Shown here in pieces: positions 49,236 to 58,013 of a DNA stretch of 64,000 bases. The notes under the pieces were generated by a model. The model was not told the origin of the DNA, did not search any database, and worked only from the letters and a program-made list of their open reading frames with translations. The position numbers and the translations under genes were made by a program. Each line of letters opens with the position of its first letter. Positions within the stretch are counted from its first letter, which is position 1. Source of the DNA: Pseudomonas sp. RC10. GTDB taxonomy: Bacteria > Pseudomonadota > Gammaproteobacteria > Pseudomonadales > Pseudomonadaceae. The DNA is taken from contig NZ_CP151650.1 in assembly GCF_038397775.1 (NCBI RefSeq), forward strand, positions 5,580,001 through 5,644,000, written 5' to 3'.

Positions 49236-50147
49236 ATGCTCAATCGCATGGAAATGCTTCGCGTCTTTCTGGTGGCCGTTGAATCGCCGACTTTTCGGGA
49301 AGCGGCGCAGCGGCTGGGCACATCGCCGCAGAAGGTCACTCGGGCGGTGAAAGAGTTGGAGCGGATGTTCGCCGAGCCCCTGTTTCACCGCAGCACGCGG
49401 CAAGCCCATGTCACGGCATTCGGCGCCCAGATCGCGCAGCAAGCGCGGGAGACACTGACTCAGTTCGACAACCTGTTCGTCTCTCACTCGAAAGCAGAGC
49501 AAACCACCGTCACCGGGAGGGTCGGCATTACCGCGCCCCATGCCATCGGCAAGCTGTACCTGCCGGGCTTTCTCAAACCGTTGATGCAGGAAAATCCGGG
49601 ATTGCAGATCGACCTTAGCCTGGACGACGAGTTGACCGATGCGGTGGCCGCGCAGATCGATATTGGCATTCGGGTGGGGACCGTCAAAGACCGACGCTAC
49701 ATTGCCCGCTCAGTGGGCGAAGTACCGTTAAAGGTCGTGGCTGCACCGACGCTGATCGCCGAAACGGGCGCGCCGTCAAGCCTCGAAGCACTGAAATCCA
49801 TGCCGCTGTCCATGCTGATTGATCGTAAGAACGGCAGGCCCTGGCCGTGGTTTTTTGCCTCCGGGCAAACCTATCTGGCGCCCTTTCCCGCCTTCAGCTG
49901 CGACGATCCGGAAACCGAGTTAGAGTTTGTTCTCGCGGGCCTGGCATATGCGCAGATGCCGCATTACCTCGCCGAGCCATGGCTGGCTGAGGGACGGCTG
50001 GTAGAAGTGCTGAGTGAAATTGCGCCGCCGCCGATTGATCTGATGATTTACCGGACTCAGTCAGGCCCCGTTCCTCCGCGTGTCAGATGGGTTTACGACC
50101 ATCTGATGAAATGCCTTTCCGATCCCGCAATGTTTCCCCAAGGATGA
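49236..50147 (+). CDS. LysR-family regulator (CrgA-like subgroup)
   Basis: 303 residues from ATG 49236, eight bases after AAAGGG. Winged helix MEMLRVFLVAVESPTFREAA with RLGTSPQKVTRAVKELE, then an effector-binding domain (VGITAPHAIGKLYLPGFLKP). Divergent from the SDR gene across 134 bases, so it probably regulates it. Confidence 0.92.
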   Translation: MLNRMEMLRVFLVAVESPTFREAAQRLGTSPQKVTRAVKELERMFAEPLFHRSTRQAHVTAFGAQIAQQARETLTQFDNLFVSHSKAEQTTVTGRVGITAPHAIGKLYLPGFLKPLMQENPGLQIDLSLDDELTDAVAAQIDIGIRVGTVKDRRYIARSVGEVPLKVVAAPTLIAETGAPSSLEALKSMPLSMLIDRKNGRPWPWFFASGQTYLAPFPAFSCDDPETELEFVLAGLAYAQMPHYLAEPWLAEGRLVEVLSEIAPPPIDLMIYRTQSGPVPPRVRWVYDHLMKCLSDPAMFPQG

Positions 50148-50330
50148 AGCTGGGCGGGCGACCCTGCTGATCCGTTGGCCATCAGAACACTTAGCTGCGA
50201 TGGCCCTTCGACCGGTCCGTTCCCTGCGCCATTTCTCCACAAATCCCCAGTTCTCAACTAGCCTTACCAGTGACTGATCCAAAGCGAATTGGCCGTACGC
50301 TCAACCCTCGCTGATCGGATAAAAATAACA

Positions 50331-50993
50331 ATGAAAGATCCCTATGCATTCGGGTTTTACTGCGCGTTGTTTGCGCTGGCAGCGATGACCGGCGCTGTCT
50401 TCTACGAGTCCTATACCGGGGCCGGTGTGTCCGGATCGGCCCGCGCCTACGACGTCATCAACTCCTGTTCCGCGCTGGTGCAAGCGCTGGCCGCCATCGG
50501 CCTGGTGGGCCTGGCGTTCAAGGCCTATCGGGCGTGGAAAAACGAGATCATCCACAATAAGGCCTTGGGGATCATCTGGGACGCGAACGTGGCGTTTCGT
50601 GAGATTGAGCTGAGTTTCAACGAATGGTTCTTCGGACCAAATGCGGTGGACAAGGCCAACAGCGAAGGCTCGCGGATCACGTCGCTGTTAGCCGCGAGTC
50701 CGTTCGGCGCCAGCCTGCGCAGCTTCAAGAAGCAGTGCATTCTCATCGACAAGGTGGTGATCAAGGACAACTGGCAATGGGTCAATCATGCGACGGAGCT
50801 GGACATGCTGGCGCGTGTGCTGAGCATGGACGCCTTTCGCCCGACCACCCGGACCAAAGAGACCGCGAATATCATAGATTTCCTGTACTCGCGTGAAGGC
50901 GAAGCGTTGAAGCGCACCCAGGCAGAATGGGAAATGTTGATGAAGGTCATCGAAAAAGACCTTGCCGCACTGGAGGCCGAGTTCAGCGAATGA
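50331..50993 (+). CDS. Hypothetical membrane protein
   Basis: 220 residues from ATG 50331 (MKDPYAFGFYCALFALAAMT); the frame extends upstream to a TTG at 50289 without support. Two membrane segments (about 8-27 and 50-68, CSALVQALAAIGLVGLAFKA) then a soluble helical domain ending in acidic coils. The plan, two TM plus a cytoplasmic domain, resembles that of the island gene at 44308, but the sequences do not clearly match. Function unknown. Confidence 0.7.
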   Translation: MKDPYAFGFYCALFALAAMTGAVFYESYTGAGVSGSARAYDVINSCSALVQALAAIGLVGLAFKAYRAWKNEIIHNKALGIIWDANVAFREIELSFNEWFFGPNAVDKANSEGSRITSLLAASPFGASLRSFKKQCILIDKVVIKDNWQWVNHATELDMLARVLSMDAFRPTTRTKETANIIDFLYSREGEALKRTQAEWEMLMKVIEKDLAALEAEFSE

Positions 50994-51109
50994 CCCCCAC
51001 CGTTCGCCTGCAAAGATGATAGAACTGTTGGCCTCTCGCCTGGGTCGAACGGCATGCCTTCCGCCGGATGCTCCTGCGGCAAGTTTTTGTATTGGGGCTG
51101 CAGCTTCCT

Positions 51110-51703
51110 ATGTTCGAACACATCGACATCAATTATCTGCTGGTCAACTACGGCTATTGGGCAGTGTTTATCGGCTGTCTGCTGGAAGGCGAAACCATCC
51201 TGATTCTCGGCGGGCTCGCGGCGCACCAGACGTCACTGCGACTGCTCGATGTGATCGCTGTCGCCACGTTGGGGGGCATGTTGGGCGACCAGATTCTATT
51301 CTGGACCGGGCGATATTTCGGGCCCCGAATTTTGCCCAAGCTGCATCGACAGCAAGCAACCATCGACCGTGTGTCAGGGCTGATCGAGCGCTACCCCACG
51401 GCGTCGATCTTCTCGGTGCGCTTTCTCTACGGCATGCGCCTTGTCGGACCGCTGGTGATTGGTGCAAGCCGCCTGTCACCGATCCGCTTTTCGCTCGTCA
51501 ACCTGCTCGGCGCTGCGGTCTGGGCGACACTGTTCGTGATGGGCGGATACTGGGCGGGGGAAGCGCTGGAGAACCTGCTCGGCAACCTGAAGCCCTATCG
51601 CCTGCCGATCTTCGCCGGCGTCGTCGTGCTTGCGGCGGGCGTGGCGTGGTATCGGCATCATCGGGCTAAGGTTCGGGTGGGGCGGTCATCACCGAAGTCA
51701 TGA
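51110..51703 (+). CDS. DedA-family membrane protein
   Basis: 197 residues from ATG 51110. Family motifs are EGETILILGGLAAHQ, GDQILFWTGRYFG and the arginine-bearing SVRFLYGMRLVGPLVIGASR. DedA proteins flip or recycle envelope lipids such as undecaprenyl phosphate and need the proton gradient. About five membrane segments. Stands alone between a hypothetical and a toxin-antitoxin pair. Confidence 0.88.
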   Translation: MFEHIDINYLLVNYGYWAVFIGCLLEGETILILGGLAAHQTSLRLLDVIAVATLGGMLGDQILFWTGRYFGPRILPKLHRQQATIDRVSGLIERYPTASIFSVRFLYGMRLVGPLVIGASRLSPIRFSLVNLLGAAVWATLFVMGGYWAGEALENLLGNLKPYRLPIFAGVVVLAAGVAWYRHHRAKVRVGRSSPKS

Positions 51704-51706
51704 CCA

Positions 51707-52018
51707 TCACACTCGGGAGGCTGCCGTAACAGTGCCTGCGACTTTCGCGTGGAGTTCAACACCCAGCGCATGCATGACCCTGACGACAGTATCGAAACGT
51801 GGCTTGGCACCGGGTGCCAGCGCTTTATACAAGCTCGCTCGCCCCAAACCCGACGCCTCTGCGATATGAGACATGCCCCGAGCTTTGGCGACGTAACCCA
51901 CCGCTCTGACGAACTCATCGCAGTCTCCGTCCGTCAGTACCTGAGTCAGGTATTCGCTGATGGCCTCATCAGAGTCCAGAAACGAAGCGACGTCGAACGG
52001 GATCAACTGATTACTCAT
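51707..52018 (-). CDS. Antitoxin with helix-turn-helix (HigA/HI1420-like)
   Basis: 103 residues. Helix-turn-helix region AKARGMSHIAEASGLGRASL in the centre, of the HI1420 'addiction module antidote' type. Its start overlaps the end of the toxin gene by eight bases, so they are coupled. It probably also represses its own operon. Ends four bases from the convergent dedA stop. Confidence 0.85.
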   Translation of the reverse strand: MSNQLIPFDVASFLDSDEAISEYLTQVLTDGDCDEFVRAVGYVAKARGMSHIAEASGLGRASLYKALAPGAKPRFDTVVRVMHALGVELHAKVAGTVTAASRV

Positions 52019-52310
52019 GCTCTAACCTCTTCACCAGTGTTTGCGCGCGTCGTATATCCCTTGATTGGCTGGCCTTATTGCCTCCTGCCAACAAAATGAT
52101 CAAGGTCCCGTTGCGAAACGTAAGATAGATCCGGTAACCACTCTCAATGTCCAGGCGCATTTCCGAAATGCTACCCCCTATCGACTTGAGGTCACCAAGA
52201 TTGCCTGCGGCAGCCCGATCAATGCGACGAGCAATCGCTACCTTTGCTCTCGTGCTGCACAGATTGGAATGCCAACTCGCAAACTCATCAGTCTGCAAAA
52301 CGGTGTACAT
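52011..52310 (-). CDS. RelE/HigB-like toxin (HI1419 family)
   Basis: 99 residues from ATG 52310 (MYTVLQTDEFASWHSNLCST). The Gp49/HI1419-type pattern is clear: RIDRAAAGNLGDLKSIGGSI, EMRLDIESGYRIYLTFRNG and LLAGGNKASQSRDIRRA. Such toxins cut mRNA on the ribosome. Toxin precedes antitoxin, as in higBA. Confidence 0.85.
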   Translation of the reverse strand: MYTVLQTDEFASWHSNLCSTRAKVAIARRIDRAAAGNLGDLKSIGGSISEMRLDIESGYRIYLTFRNGTLIILLAGGNKASQSRDIRRAQTLVKRLEHE

Positions 52311-52451
52311 AGCCGAGTGTATCCGAACGAAGACAAAGCGCAATCCTACCGGCGACGCGCTGTGCGCAAGCACTACATATCTATCGCTTTCCTCGAACGC
52401 TATCGGTCTCTATAACGTCAGCGAGGCCAGTCATAACCAAGGGAAATCACA

Positions 52452-53237
52452 ATGAACAAACGCACCACCGCCACCCTGTTGATCACTCTGCTCACCGCCG
52501 CTCAGGCCCACGCCGCCGAGCAGGTATCGCATCTGGACGCGATTCAACAGAAAGGCGAGCTGGCGGTCTGCACCACTGGGGATTACAAGCCTTACACGTT
52601 TCTCAACGCCGACGGGCAATACGAAGGCATCGACATCGAATTGGTCCAGTCGCTCGCGCAAAGTCTGGGCGTGAAGGTGCAGTGGGTGCCGACGACCTGG
52701 AAAACGCTGATGACGGATTTCACGGCGGGCAGGTGCGACGTGGCAGTAGGCGGGATTTCGGTGACGCTGGAGCGGCAGAAAAAAGCGTTTTTCAGTGACA
52801 CGCTGGATGTAGACGGGAAGGTGCCGCTGGTACGTTGCGAGGACGAGGCGAAGTACCAGACGCTCGATCAGATCAATCAACCCCACGTACGTTTGATCGA
52901 GCCTCAAGGGGGGACCAACGAGGCGTTCGCCCACGCGTTTTTGCCCAAGGCCGCGCTGGGGTTCCACGACAACAAGACCATCTTCCAGCAGTTGCTCGAC
53001 GGCAAGGCCGACGTGATGATCACCGACGCGTCCGAGGCGCTGTATCAGCAGAAGCGCCTGCCGGGGCTGTGCACGGTCAATCCGTCGCGCTATATGCAAT
53101 ACGGCGAGAAGGCGTATCTGTTGCCGCGCGATGACGTCAGCTGGAAGGCCTACGTCGATCAGTGGCTGCATCTGGCCAAGGCGACCGGCACCTACCAGAA
53201 CGTCGTGGCGCACTGGTTGGCGGTGCCCGCGCCATAG
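52452..53237 (+). CDS. pheC: Periplasmic PheC-like protein (cyclohexadienyl dehydratase / solute-binding fold)
   Basis: 261 residues with a signal peptide (LLITLLTAAQAHAA). Type II solute-binding fold. Several blocks match P. aeruginosa cyclohexadienyl dehydratase as remembered: TTGDYKPYTF, PTTWKTLMTDF, GGISVTLERQKKAFFS, IFQQLLDGKADVMITDASEA (with the catalytic-type Glu) and AYLLPRDDVSWKAYVDQWLH. That enzyme turns prephenate or arogenate into phenylpyruvate or phenylalanine in the periplasm. A plain amino-acid-binding protein remains possible, as no ABC permease gene is near. Confidence 0.65.
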   Translation: MNKRTTATLLITLLTAAQAHAAEQVSHLDAIQQKGELAVCTTGDYKPYTFLNADGQYEGIDIELVQSLAQSLGVKVQWVPTTWKTLMTDFTAGRCDVAVGGISVTLERQKKAFFSDTLDVDGKVPLVRCEDEAKYQTLDQINQPHVRLIEPQGGTNEAFAHAFLPKAALGFHDNKTIFQQLLDGKADVMITDASEALYQQKRLPGLCTVNPSRYMQYGEKAYLLPRDDVSWKAYVDQWLHLAKATGTYQNVVAHWLAVPAP

Positions 53238-53288
53238 GCGCCAAAGACGCACACTTTCCAATTGCTCACCCTCTGGCGATTCAGCATC

Positions 53289-54320
53289 ATGCCGGAACCC
53301 ACTTCGGCGAAGGACCCAGCCGCATTCATGAAGCCCAGCAAGAGCATCACCCGCGCGTTTTGCGTCGAGTTGCAGCAGGAGCTGTCCATCGTGGCGGCGC
53401 GACGCGAGTATTTTTCTCAGGAAGCGCCTCGGGCGCGCTTCAATTTCCTGTGCTCGTCCGAAGCCTGCCGCGCACAGGGCGTCAAGATCACCGGAGTGCG
53501 GTATGACGTGAAACCCCAAGAAAATCCTACGTTCGTCGCCGCGCATTTCAGGGCCAATCCCAACTACGAGCATCACGTCGATTGCGAATGGGTGGGCGAG
53601 GCGGATACCGGTGACGATAAACCCGAGGCCTCTGAAACGGAGTCGGAAACGGCCCTGCGCAAGGTCAAGCGTAAGCTGGACGACTACATCGATGTGTTCG
53701 ATCCCGCACTCAAGGAGCGGGCAAAGTCTGAGGCCGTGTCTGCCAAGCCTGACAAGGCTCTGGGAGAAAACCCTGCTGATCTCGCGCCGGTGTCTGACAC
53801 GTCGAAAAGCAAACCGCCGACCGAAACCCGCACCAACAACCTGGAGCGTCTGGTAGACAGTTTCCGCCAGGCTCAGGCGCAGCTCACTAAAGAAGAGTTC
53901 GCTCTGCTTACCCTGCGTATTCCTGGTCAGGGCGAGGTATCGCTGCGCTCGTATTTCCGCCACATCAAGTTCGCACAACTGGGTGACGAGCGACGGGTGT
54001 TGTATGGGGGCGGCCTGGTTGAGCGCTACGGCACAGGGTTCAAGTTCAAATTCTTTGACCGGCTACAAGGCAAGCTCGTCACGCTATACGTGTCGCCCGC
54101 GCAGATGCAGGCGTATCGATCCAGCCGTTACATCAGCGAGTTGCTGAGCCACGCTGAGGAGGTGCGATTCTTCACGGTATTCGCGTTGGGCACGCTGGCT
54201 GCCAGCCCGTCTGGCAAAAGCGTCAGCGTGGAGATCGACGACTTGCGGCACCTTGCGATCGTGTTGGGTCCCGCGAAAGCGGCCAATGGCGACGAGCGCA
54301 CGCCTCCCAAACCGGCATGA
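53289..54320 (+). CDS. Hypothetical protein with a Cys/His cluster
   Basis: 343 residues from ATG 53289; the frame also opens at a TTG at 53262, and the Met at 53328 is a further candidate. The N-terminal part has CSSEACRAQG and, later, EHHVDCEW, a possible metal site. A low-complexity acidic linker follows (about 105-175), then a C-terminal domain (LRIPGQGEVSLRSYFRHIKF). Similar proteins are, as I recall, scattered in accessory DNA. No function recognised. Confidence 0.65.
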   Translation: MPEPTSAKDPAAFMKPSKSITRAFCVELQQELSIVAARREYFSQEAPRARFNFLCSSEACRAQGVKITGVRYDVKPQENPTFVAAHFRANPNYEHHVDCEWVGEADTGDDKPEASETESETALRKVKRKLDDYIDVFDPALKERAKSEAVSAKPDKALGENPADLAPVSDTSKSKPPTETRTNNLERLVDSFRQAQAQLTKEEFALLTLRIPGQGEVSLRSYFRHIKFAQLGDERRVLYGGGLVERYGTGFKFKFFDRLQGKLVTLYVSPAQMQAYRSSRYISELLSHAEEVRFFTVFALGTLAASPSGKSVSVEIDDLRHLAIVLGPAKAANGDERTPPKPA

Positions 54321-54338
54321 CGTGTCGGCGCTCCCAGA

Positions 54339-54962
54339 TCAGGCGGCGCCGCGGGTGCTGATGTAATCCAGGAACGCATCCAGGTCAGAACCGGACAGCA
54401 TCCGGGCGACGGACTTCACTTCCTCCATCGGCCAATCCCACCATGCGGCCTGCAAAAGTTGGTCACGAACGCCTTCTTCAAAACGCCAACGGATGAACTT
54501 GCACGGGTTGCCCCCGACCACCGCGAAGGGCGGCACGTCGCGCGTAACCACCGCGCCAGCTGCGACGATGGCGCCGTGACCAATGGTGACGCCCGAGAGA
54601 ATTGTCGCCCCCGCGCAGATCCAGCAGTCACTGCCGATGACCACGTCGCCTTTGCTGGGCGCGTAATCCTTGATGTCTTCCAGACCACTCATCATGGCCG
54701 GGAATGGATAGGTGGTCAGCCAATCGGTGCGATGCTCGCCGCCCAGGAGAATCTTCACCCCTGCCGCAATCGAGCTGTACGAGCCAATGCGCAGGATCGT
54801 GTCGTCACCGAACTCGAACACCTCCGGAATACCGTACGTTCCCGTGCCCACCACATACTTCGGGTAATGCAGTCGGATTTTTTCAGCGGCACGTTCGAGT
54901 TTATCCAGGCTGCGCAGGTGCTTCCTGGTTTTACGGGTCTTGAGCAGTTCGAGGAATTTCAT
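54339..54962 (-). CDS. Hexapeptide-repeat (CatB-type) O-acetyltransferase
   Basis: 207 residues from ATG 54962 (MKFLELLKTRKTRKHLRSLD). Left-handed beta-helix with SYSSIAAGVKILLGGEHRTD, VVIGSDCWICAGATILSGVT, and GAIVAAGAVVTRDVPPFAVV. The GGEHRTDW loop is typical of the xenobiotic/virginiamycin acetyltransferase group, but beside a glycosyltransferase it more likely acetylates a surface sugar. Stop lies near the convergent 53289 gene. Confidence 0.88.
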   Translation of the reverse strand: MKFLELLKTRKTRKHLRSLDKLERAAEKIRLHYPKYVVGTGTYGIPEVFEFGDDTILRIGSYSSIAAGVKILLGGEHRTDWLTTYPFPAMMSGLEDIKDYAPSKGDVVIGSDCWICAGATILSGVTIGHGAIVAAGAVVTRDVPPFAVVGGNPCKFIRWRFEEGVRDQLLQAAWWDWPMEEVKSVARMLSGSDLDAFLDYISTRGAA

Positions 54963-55001
54963 GCGGGGTCCGTGAACGAGAGCAGGCACGCGGGAAAAGG
55001 A

Positions 55002-55904
55002 TCAGCTGCTCTGGCGGTGCAGCAACAGGCGCTTGAAGCGGCGAAAGGTGGTCTTGTTGAATTGCCGGAAGGGAATTGAGCGCAACAGGGTCCACGCGTA
55101 CTTCTTGTCGCTGACCACTGCATATTTCAACGCCTTGTTGATGATCGCAGTCAGGCCCCGGTTGTAAGCGGGATGAGAGCGGTACGGGGCAATGGTGCGC
55201 ATGTCGGCGTCGAGCAGCACCTTGTAGCGGCGCGACAGGTTGTTAGGATGACGACGATAGCGCGTGACACTGACCGGCAGCACATGAACCTCATAGCCCT
55301 TGCTGGCGATTCTGAGGGTCATCTGGAAATCCTGGACCCGAATCTCGGGGTCGTAGAAATCCACGGCCCGGAGGGCGTCCATGCGGTACAGCGACACAGG
55401 GGCGCCAACCACGACCGCGTCGCCAAGGATTTCATCGAAGCTGAGTTTCTTGATGCCCGACAACTTTTGCGTCTTGGTGTCGTTGCCGTCCGAATCCATG
55501 TAGATGATCAGCGCGCCCACACAACCGACTTCCGGGTGCTGATTCAGGTAGTCGGCGCGCAACCGCACAGACGACGGCAACATGATGTCATCGAGGTCCG
55601 GCGTGCACACGTATTCGCCACGGGCGTGGCTGAGGCCGTGATTCAACGCAGCGCTGACGCCCTGATTGGCCTGAGAGTAGAGCTGGAAATCATATCGGGC
55701 TTGCAGCGCCTGCAACATGGCAACGCTGTTATCGCTCGAACCGTCATCGACGATGATGACTTCGAAGTTCTGATAATCCTGAGCGAAGATGCTGGCGATG
55801 GCGGCGTCCAGATACTTTTCTGCGTTGTAGCAGGGCGCAATGATCGATACCAGGGGCATCGAGTCATTCTTGGGCCGGATTTCTGGAGTGATTTGGTCAG
55901 TCAT
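55002..55904 (-). CDS. Family 2 glycosyltransferase
   Basis: 300 residues from ATG 55904. GT-A fold: VSIIAPCYNAEKYLDAAIAS, VDDGSSDNS and the metal-binding DLDDIM, with the acceptor region VQDFQMTLRIASKGYEVHVL. A basic C-terminus (RRFKRLLLHRQSS) may touch the membrane. It lies 39 bases upstream of the acetyltransferase and probably forms a two-gene unit that decorates a polysaccharide. Confidence 0.9.
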   Translation of the reverse strand: MTDQITPEIRPKNDSMPLVSIIAPCYNAEKYLDAAIASIFAQDYQNFEVIIVDDGSSDNSVAMLQALQARYDFQLYSQANQGVSAALNHGLSHARGEYVCTPDLDDIMLPSSVRLRADYLNQHPEVGCVGALIIYMDSDGNDTKTQKLSGIKKLSFDEILGDAVVVGAPVSLYRMDALRAVDFYDPEIRVQDFQMTLRIASKGYEVHVLPVSVTRYRRHPNNLSRRYKVLLDADMRTIAPYRSHPAYNRGLTAIINKALKYAVVSDKKYAWTLLRSIPFRQFNKTTFRRFKRLLLHRQSS

Positions 55905-56098
55905 AAGTCTGTTTGTTGTGTCTCTACGACTGGATCGAAGGCATTTCGCTACGATCCTTGTACAAAACAGACACATGATGCGGCAAAGAGAAGGCTTTTG
56001 TCATGGCTGAATAGCCTCTGCCTGCGCAAAAAATCGGATTGATCCTACCTTAGTCGGTAATGAATCCCTGACAGCTGCCTTTGATCGCCCAATAAAAA

Positions 56099-56127
56099 AC
56101 CCCGTGGTTCTCGCGAAGCACGGGGTC
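56099..56127 (-). terminator. Terminator of the cyo operon
   Basis: ACCCCGTG GTTCTCGCGAAG CACGGGGT hairpin followed by TTTTTATT on the minus strand, 22 bases past the cyoE stop. Confidence 0.88.
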
Positions 56128-56149
56128 TTTCATAACTGCGGTCGGGCGG

Positions 56150-57040
56150 CTAAGGAGCTGCGTACGTAATCAGCAATTCCTTAGTTACCTGAAAATCCAG
56201 CGACATGGCCACGCTCAGAGCAGTGATCGTGAAGATGGAGAACACGAACAGCTTGCGTGCCCAAACGGTGTCATCCTTGGCCTTGTAACCTGTCCAGGCC
56301 ATGTACAACCAGTACATGCCCATGGCGGCCGCGACGGCCAGGTAATTGAGCCCGGCGTAACCGCCGAAGGTCAACATCAAGGTCGCCAACAAGAAGGCCA
56401 GGATGTAGATCAGGATATGACGCTTGGCCACCCGAATGCCGCGCTTGACCGGCAGAACCGGAATCGAGGCAGCCAGGTAGTCGTTGAAGCGGAAGATCGC
56501 GATCGCGTACGAATGAGGCATCTGCCACAGGCTGAACATGACCAGCAAGGTCAGCGCAGCGAGGTCGAAGCTGTTGCTCACGGCGACGTAGCCAATGACC
56601 GGTGGCATTGCCCCGGAGAGGCTGCCGACCAGTGTGCCGTGAACGGATTTGCGTTTCAGGTACAGGCTGTAGAAGCCCACATAAATCACGAAACCGATCA
56701 CGGCGAACAGAGCGGCCAATGCGTTGGCCTTGAAGTACAGCAGGCCAACGCCCACCACACCCAGCACCGTCGCATAGGCCAGGGCGAGCTTCAGCGAAAC
56801 CAGCCCCTGCACCAGCACACGATTACGGGTGCGCTCCATCTTCAGGTCGATGTCGCGGTCGATGCAGTTGTTGAAAACACAACCGGATGCGACGACCAGC
56901 GACGTACCAATCATTGCAACAAGGAACAGGCCGAAATCGACATGCCCCTTTGATGCGAGGAAAAAGCCACCAGCCACCGAAAGCACGTTACCGAAAATGA
57001 TCCCCGGTTTGGTGATTTGGATAAAGTGCTTCAGTGACAT
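56150..57040 (-). CDS. cyoE: Protoheme IX farnesyltransferase (heme O synthase)
   Basis: 296 residues, about nine membrane segments. UbiA-type motif [18 protein letters not shown] (Asp-rich prenyl site) and the second YSLYLKRKS block. Makes heme O for the bo oxidase. Last gene of the cyo operon. Confidence 0.96.
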   Translation of the reverse strand: MSLKHFIQITKPGIIFGNVLSVAGGFFLASKGHVDFGLFLVAMIGTSLVVASGCVFNNCIDRDIDLKMERTRNRVLVQGLVSLKLALAYATVLGVVGVGLLYFKANALAALFAVIGFVIYVGFYSLYLKRKSVHGTLVGSLSGAMPPVIGYVAVSNSFDLAALTLLVMFSLWQMPHSYAIAIFRFNDYLAASIPVLPVKRGIRVAKRHILIYILAFLLATLMLTFGGYAGLNYLAVAAAMGMYWLYMAWTGYKAKDDTVWARKLFVFSIFTITALSVAMSLDFQVTKELLITYAAP

Positions 57041-57050
57041 CAGGGTTTCC

Positions 57051-57383
57051 TCACTTCGCCATCATGAAGGTGTGAATGCTGAACATGATCCAGACACTCA
57101 AACCGACCAACAGCAAGATAACCAACGTTGCGAAGGCAAACGCGATCACACTGTTGCGCTGCGCCGCAGAGCGGTCCAGGTGCAGGAAGTACACCAGGTG
57201 AACCAGAACCTGCACGACAGCGAAAATCAGTACGACCCACAGGGTGGCGACTTTCGAAATGGTCGGGAACATCACCAGACCGAAAGGAATCGCGGTCAGG
57301 ATGATCGACAGTACGAAACCGATCATGTACGACTTGAAGCTACCGTGGCTCGCATCGTCGTGAGAATGATGTGAATTAGCCAT
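57051..57383 (-). CDS. cyoD: Cytochrome bo oxidase subunit IV
   Basis: 110 residues with three membrane segments ([20 protein letters not shown] first) and a His-rich head ([10 protein letters not shown]). Assists CuB binding during assembly. Abuts cyoC with no gap. Confidence 0.95.
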   Translation of the reverse strand: MANSHHSHDDASHGSFKSYMIGFVLSIILTAIPFGLVMFPTISKVATLWVVLIFAVVQVLVHLVYFLHLDRSAAQRNSVIAFAFATLVILLLVGLSVWIMFSIHTFMMAK

Positions 57384-58010
57384 TTAGATGGTCCCCATCA
57401 GATAGACAACGGTGAACACACAGATCCAGACCACGTCCAGGAAGTGCCAGAACAGGCTGAGCATGCTGAGGCGAGTCTGGTTGGTCGACGTCAGGCCGTG
57501 CTTGCTGACGTGATACATCATGATCGCCATCCAGATCAGACCGCTGGTCACGTGCAGACCGTGGGTACCGACCAGCGTGAAGAACGCCGACAGGAAACCG
57601 CTGCGGTTAGGGCCGTAGCCTTCTTCGATCAGCATGTGGAATTCATTGACTTCCATGCCGATGAAGCCCAGACCGAACAGGAAGGTGATGAACAACCAAC
57701 CCAGCACGCCAGCCTTGTTACCTTTGTGCATCGCCAGCATGGCGAAGCCGTAGGTGATCGAGCTGAGCAACAGGCAGGCGGTTTCGCCGAGCACATAAGG
57801 CAGTTCGAAGATGTCGTGGCCCGAAGGACCGCCGGCAACGTTGTTCACCAGCACTGCATAGATTGCGAAGATCGACGCAAACAGAATGCAGTCGGTCATC
57901 AGGTAGATCCAGAAGCCGTAGATCTTCATCTCGCCGGCATCGTGGTGATCATGGGCGTGGTCATGATCGTGATCGTGACCTTTCGCCCCTTCAAATACTA
58001 AGTTCGACAT
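57384..58010 (-). CDS. cyoC: Cytochrome bo oxidase subunit III
   Basis: 208 residues, five membrane segments, with an N-terminal His/Asp-rich stretch ([15 protein letters not shown]) and the conserved [19 protein letters not shown]. Structural subunit of the ubiquinol oxidase. Starts three bases after cyoB. Confidence 0.96.
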   Translation of the reverse strand: MSNLVFEGAKGHDHDHDHAHDHHDAGEMKIYGFWIYLMTDCILFASIFAIYAVLVNNVAGGPSGHDIFELPYVLGETACLLLSSITYGFAMLAMHKGNKAGVLGWLFITFLFGLGFIGMEVNEFHMLIEEGYGPNRSGFLSAFFTLVGTHGLHVTSGLIWMAIMMYHVSKHGLTSTNQTRLSMLSLFWHFLDVVWICVFTVVYLMGTI

Positions 58011-58013
58011 TGT

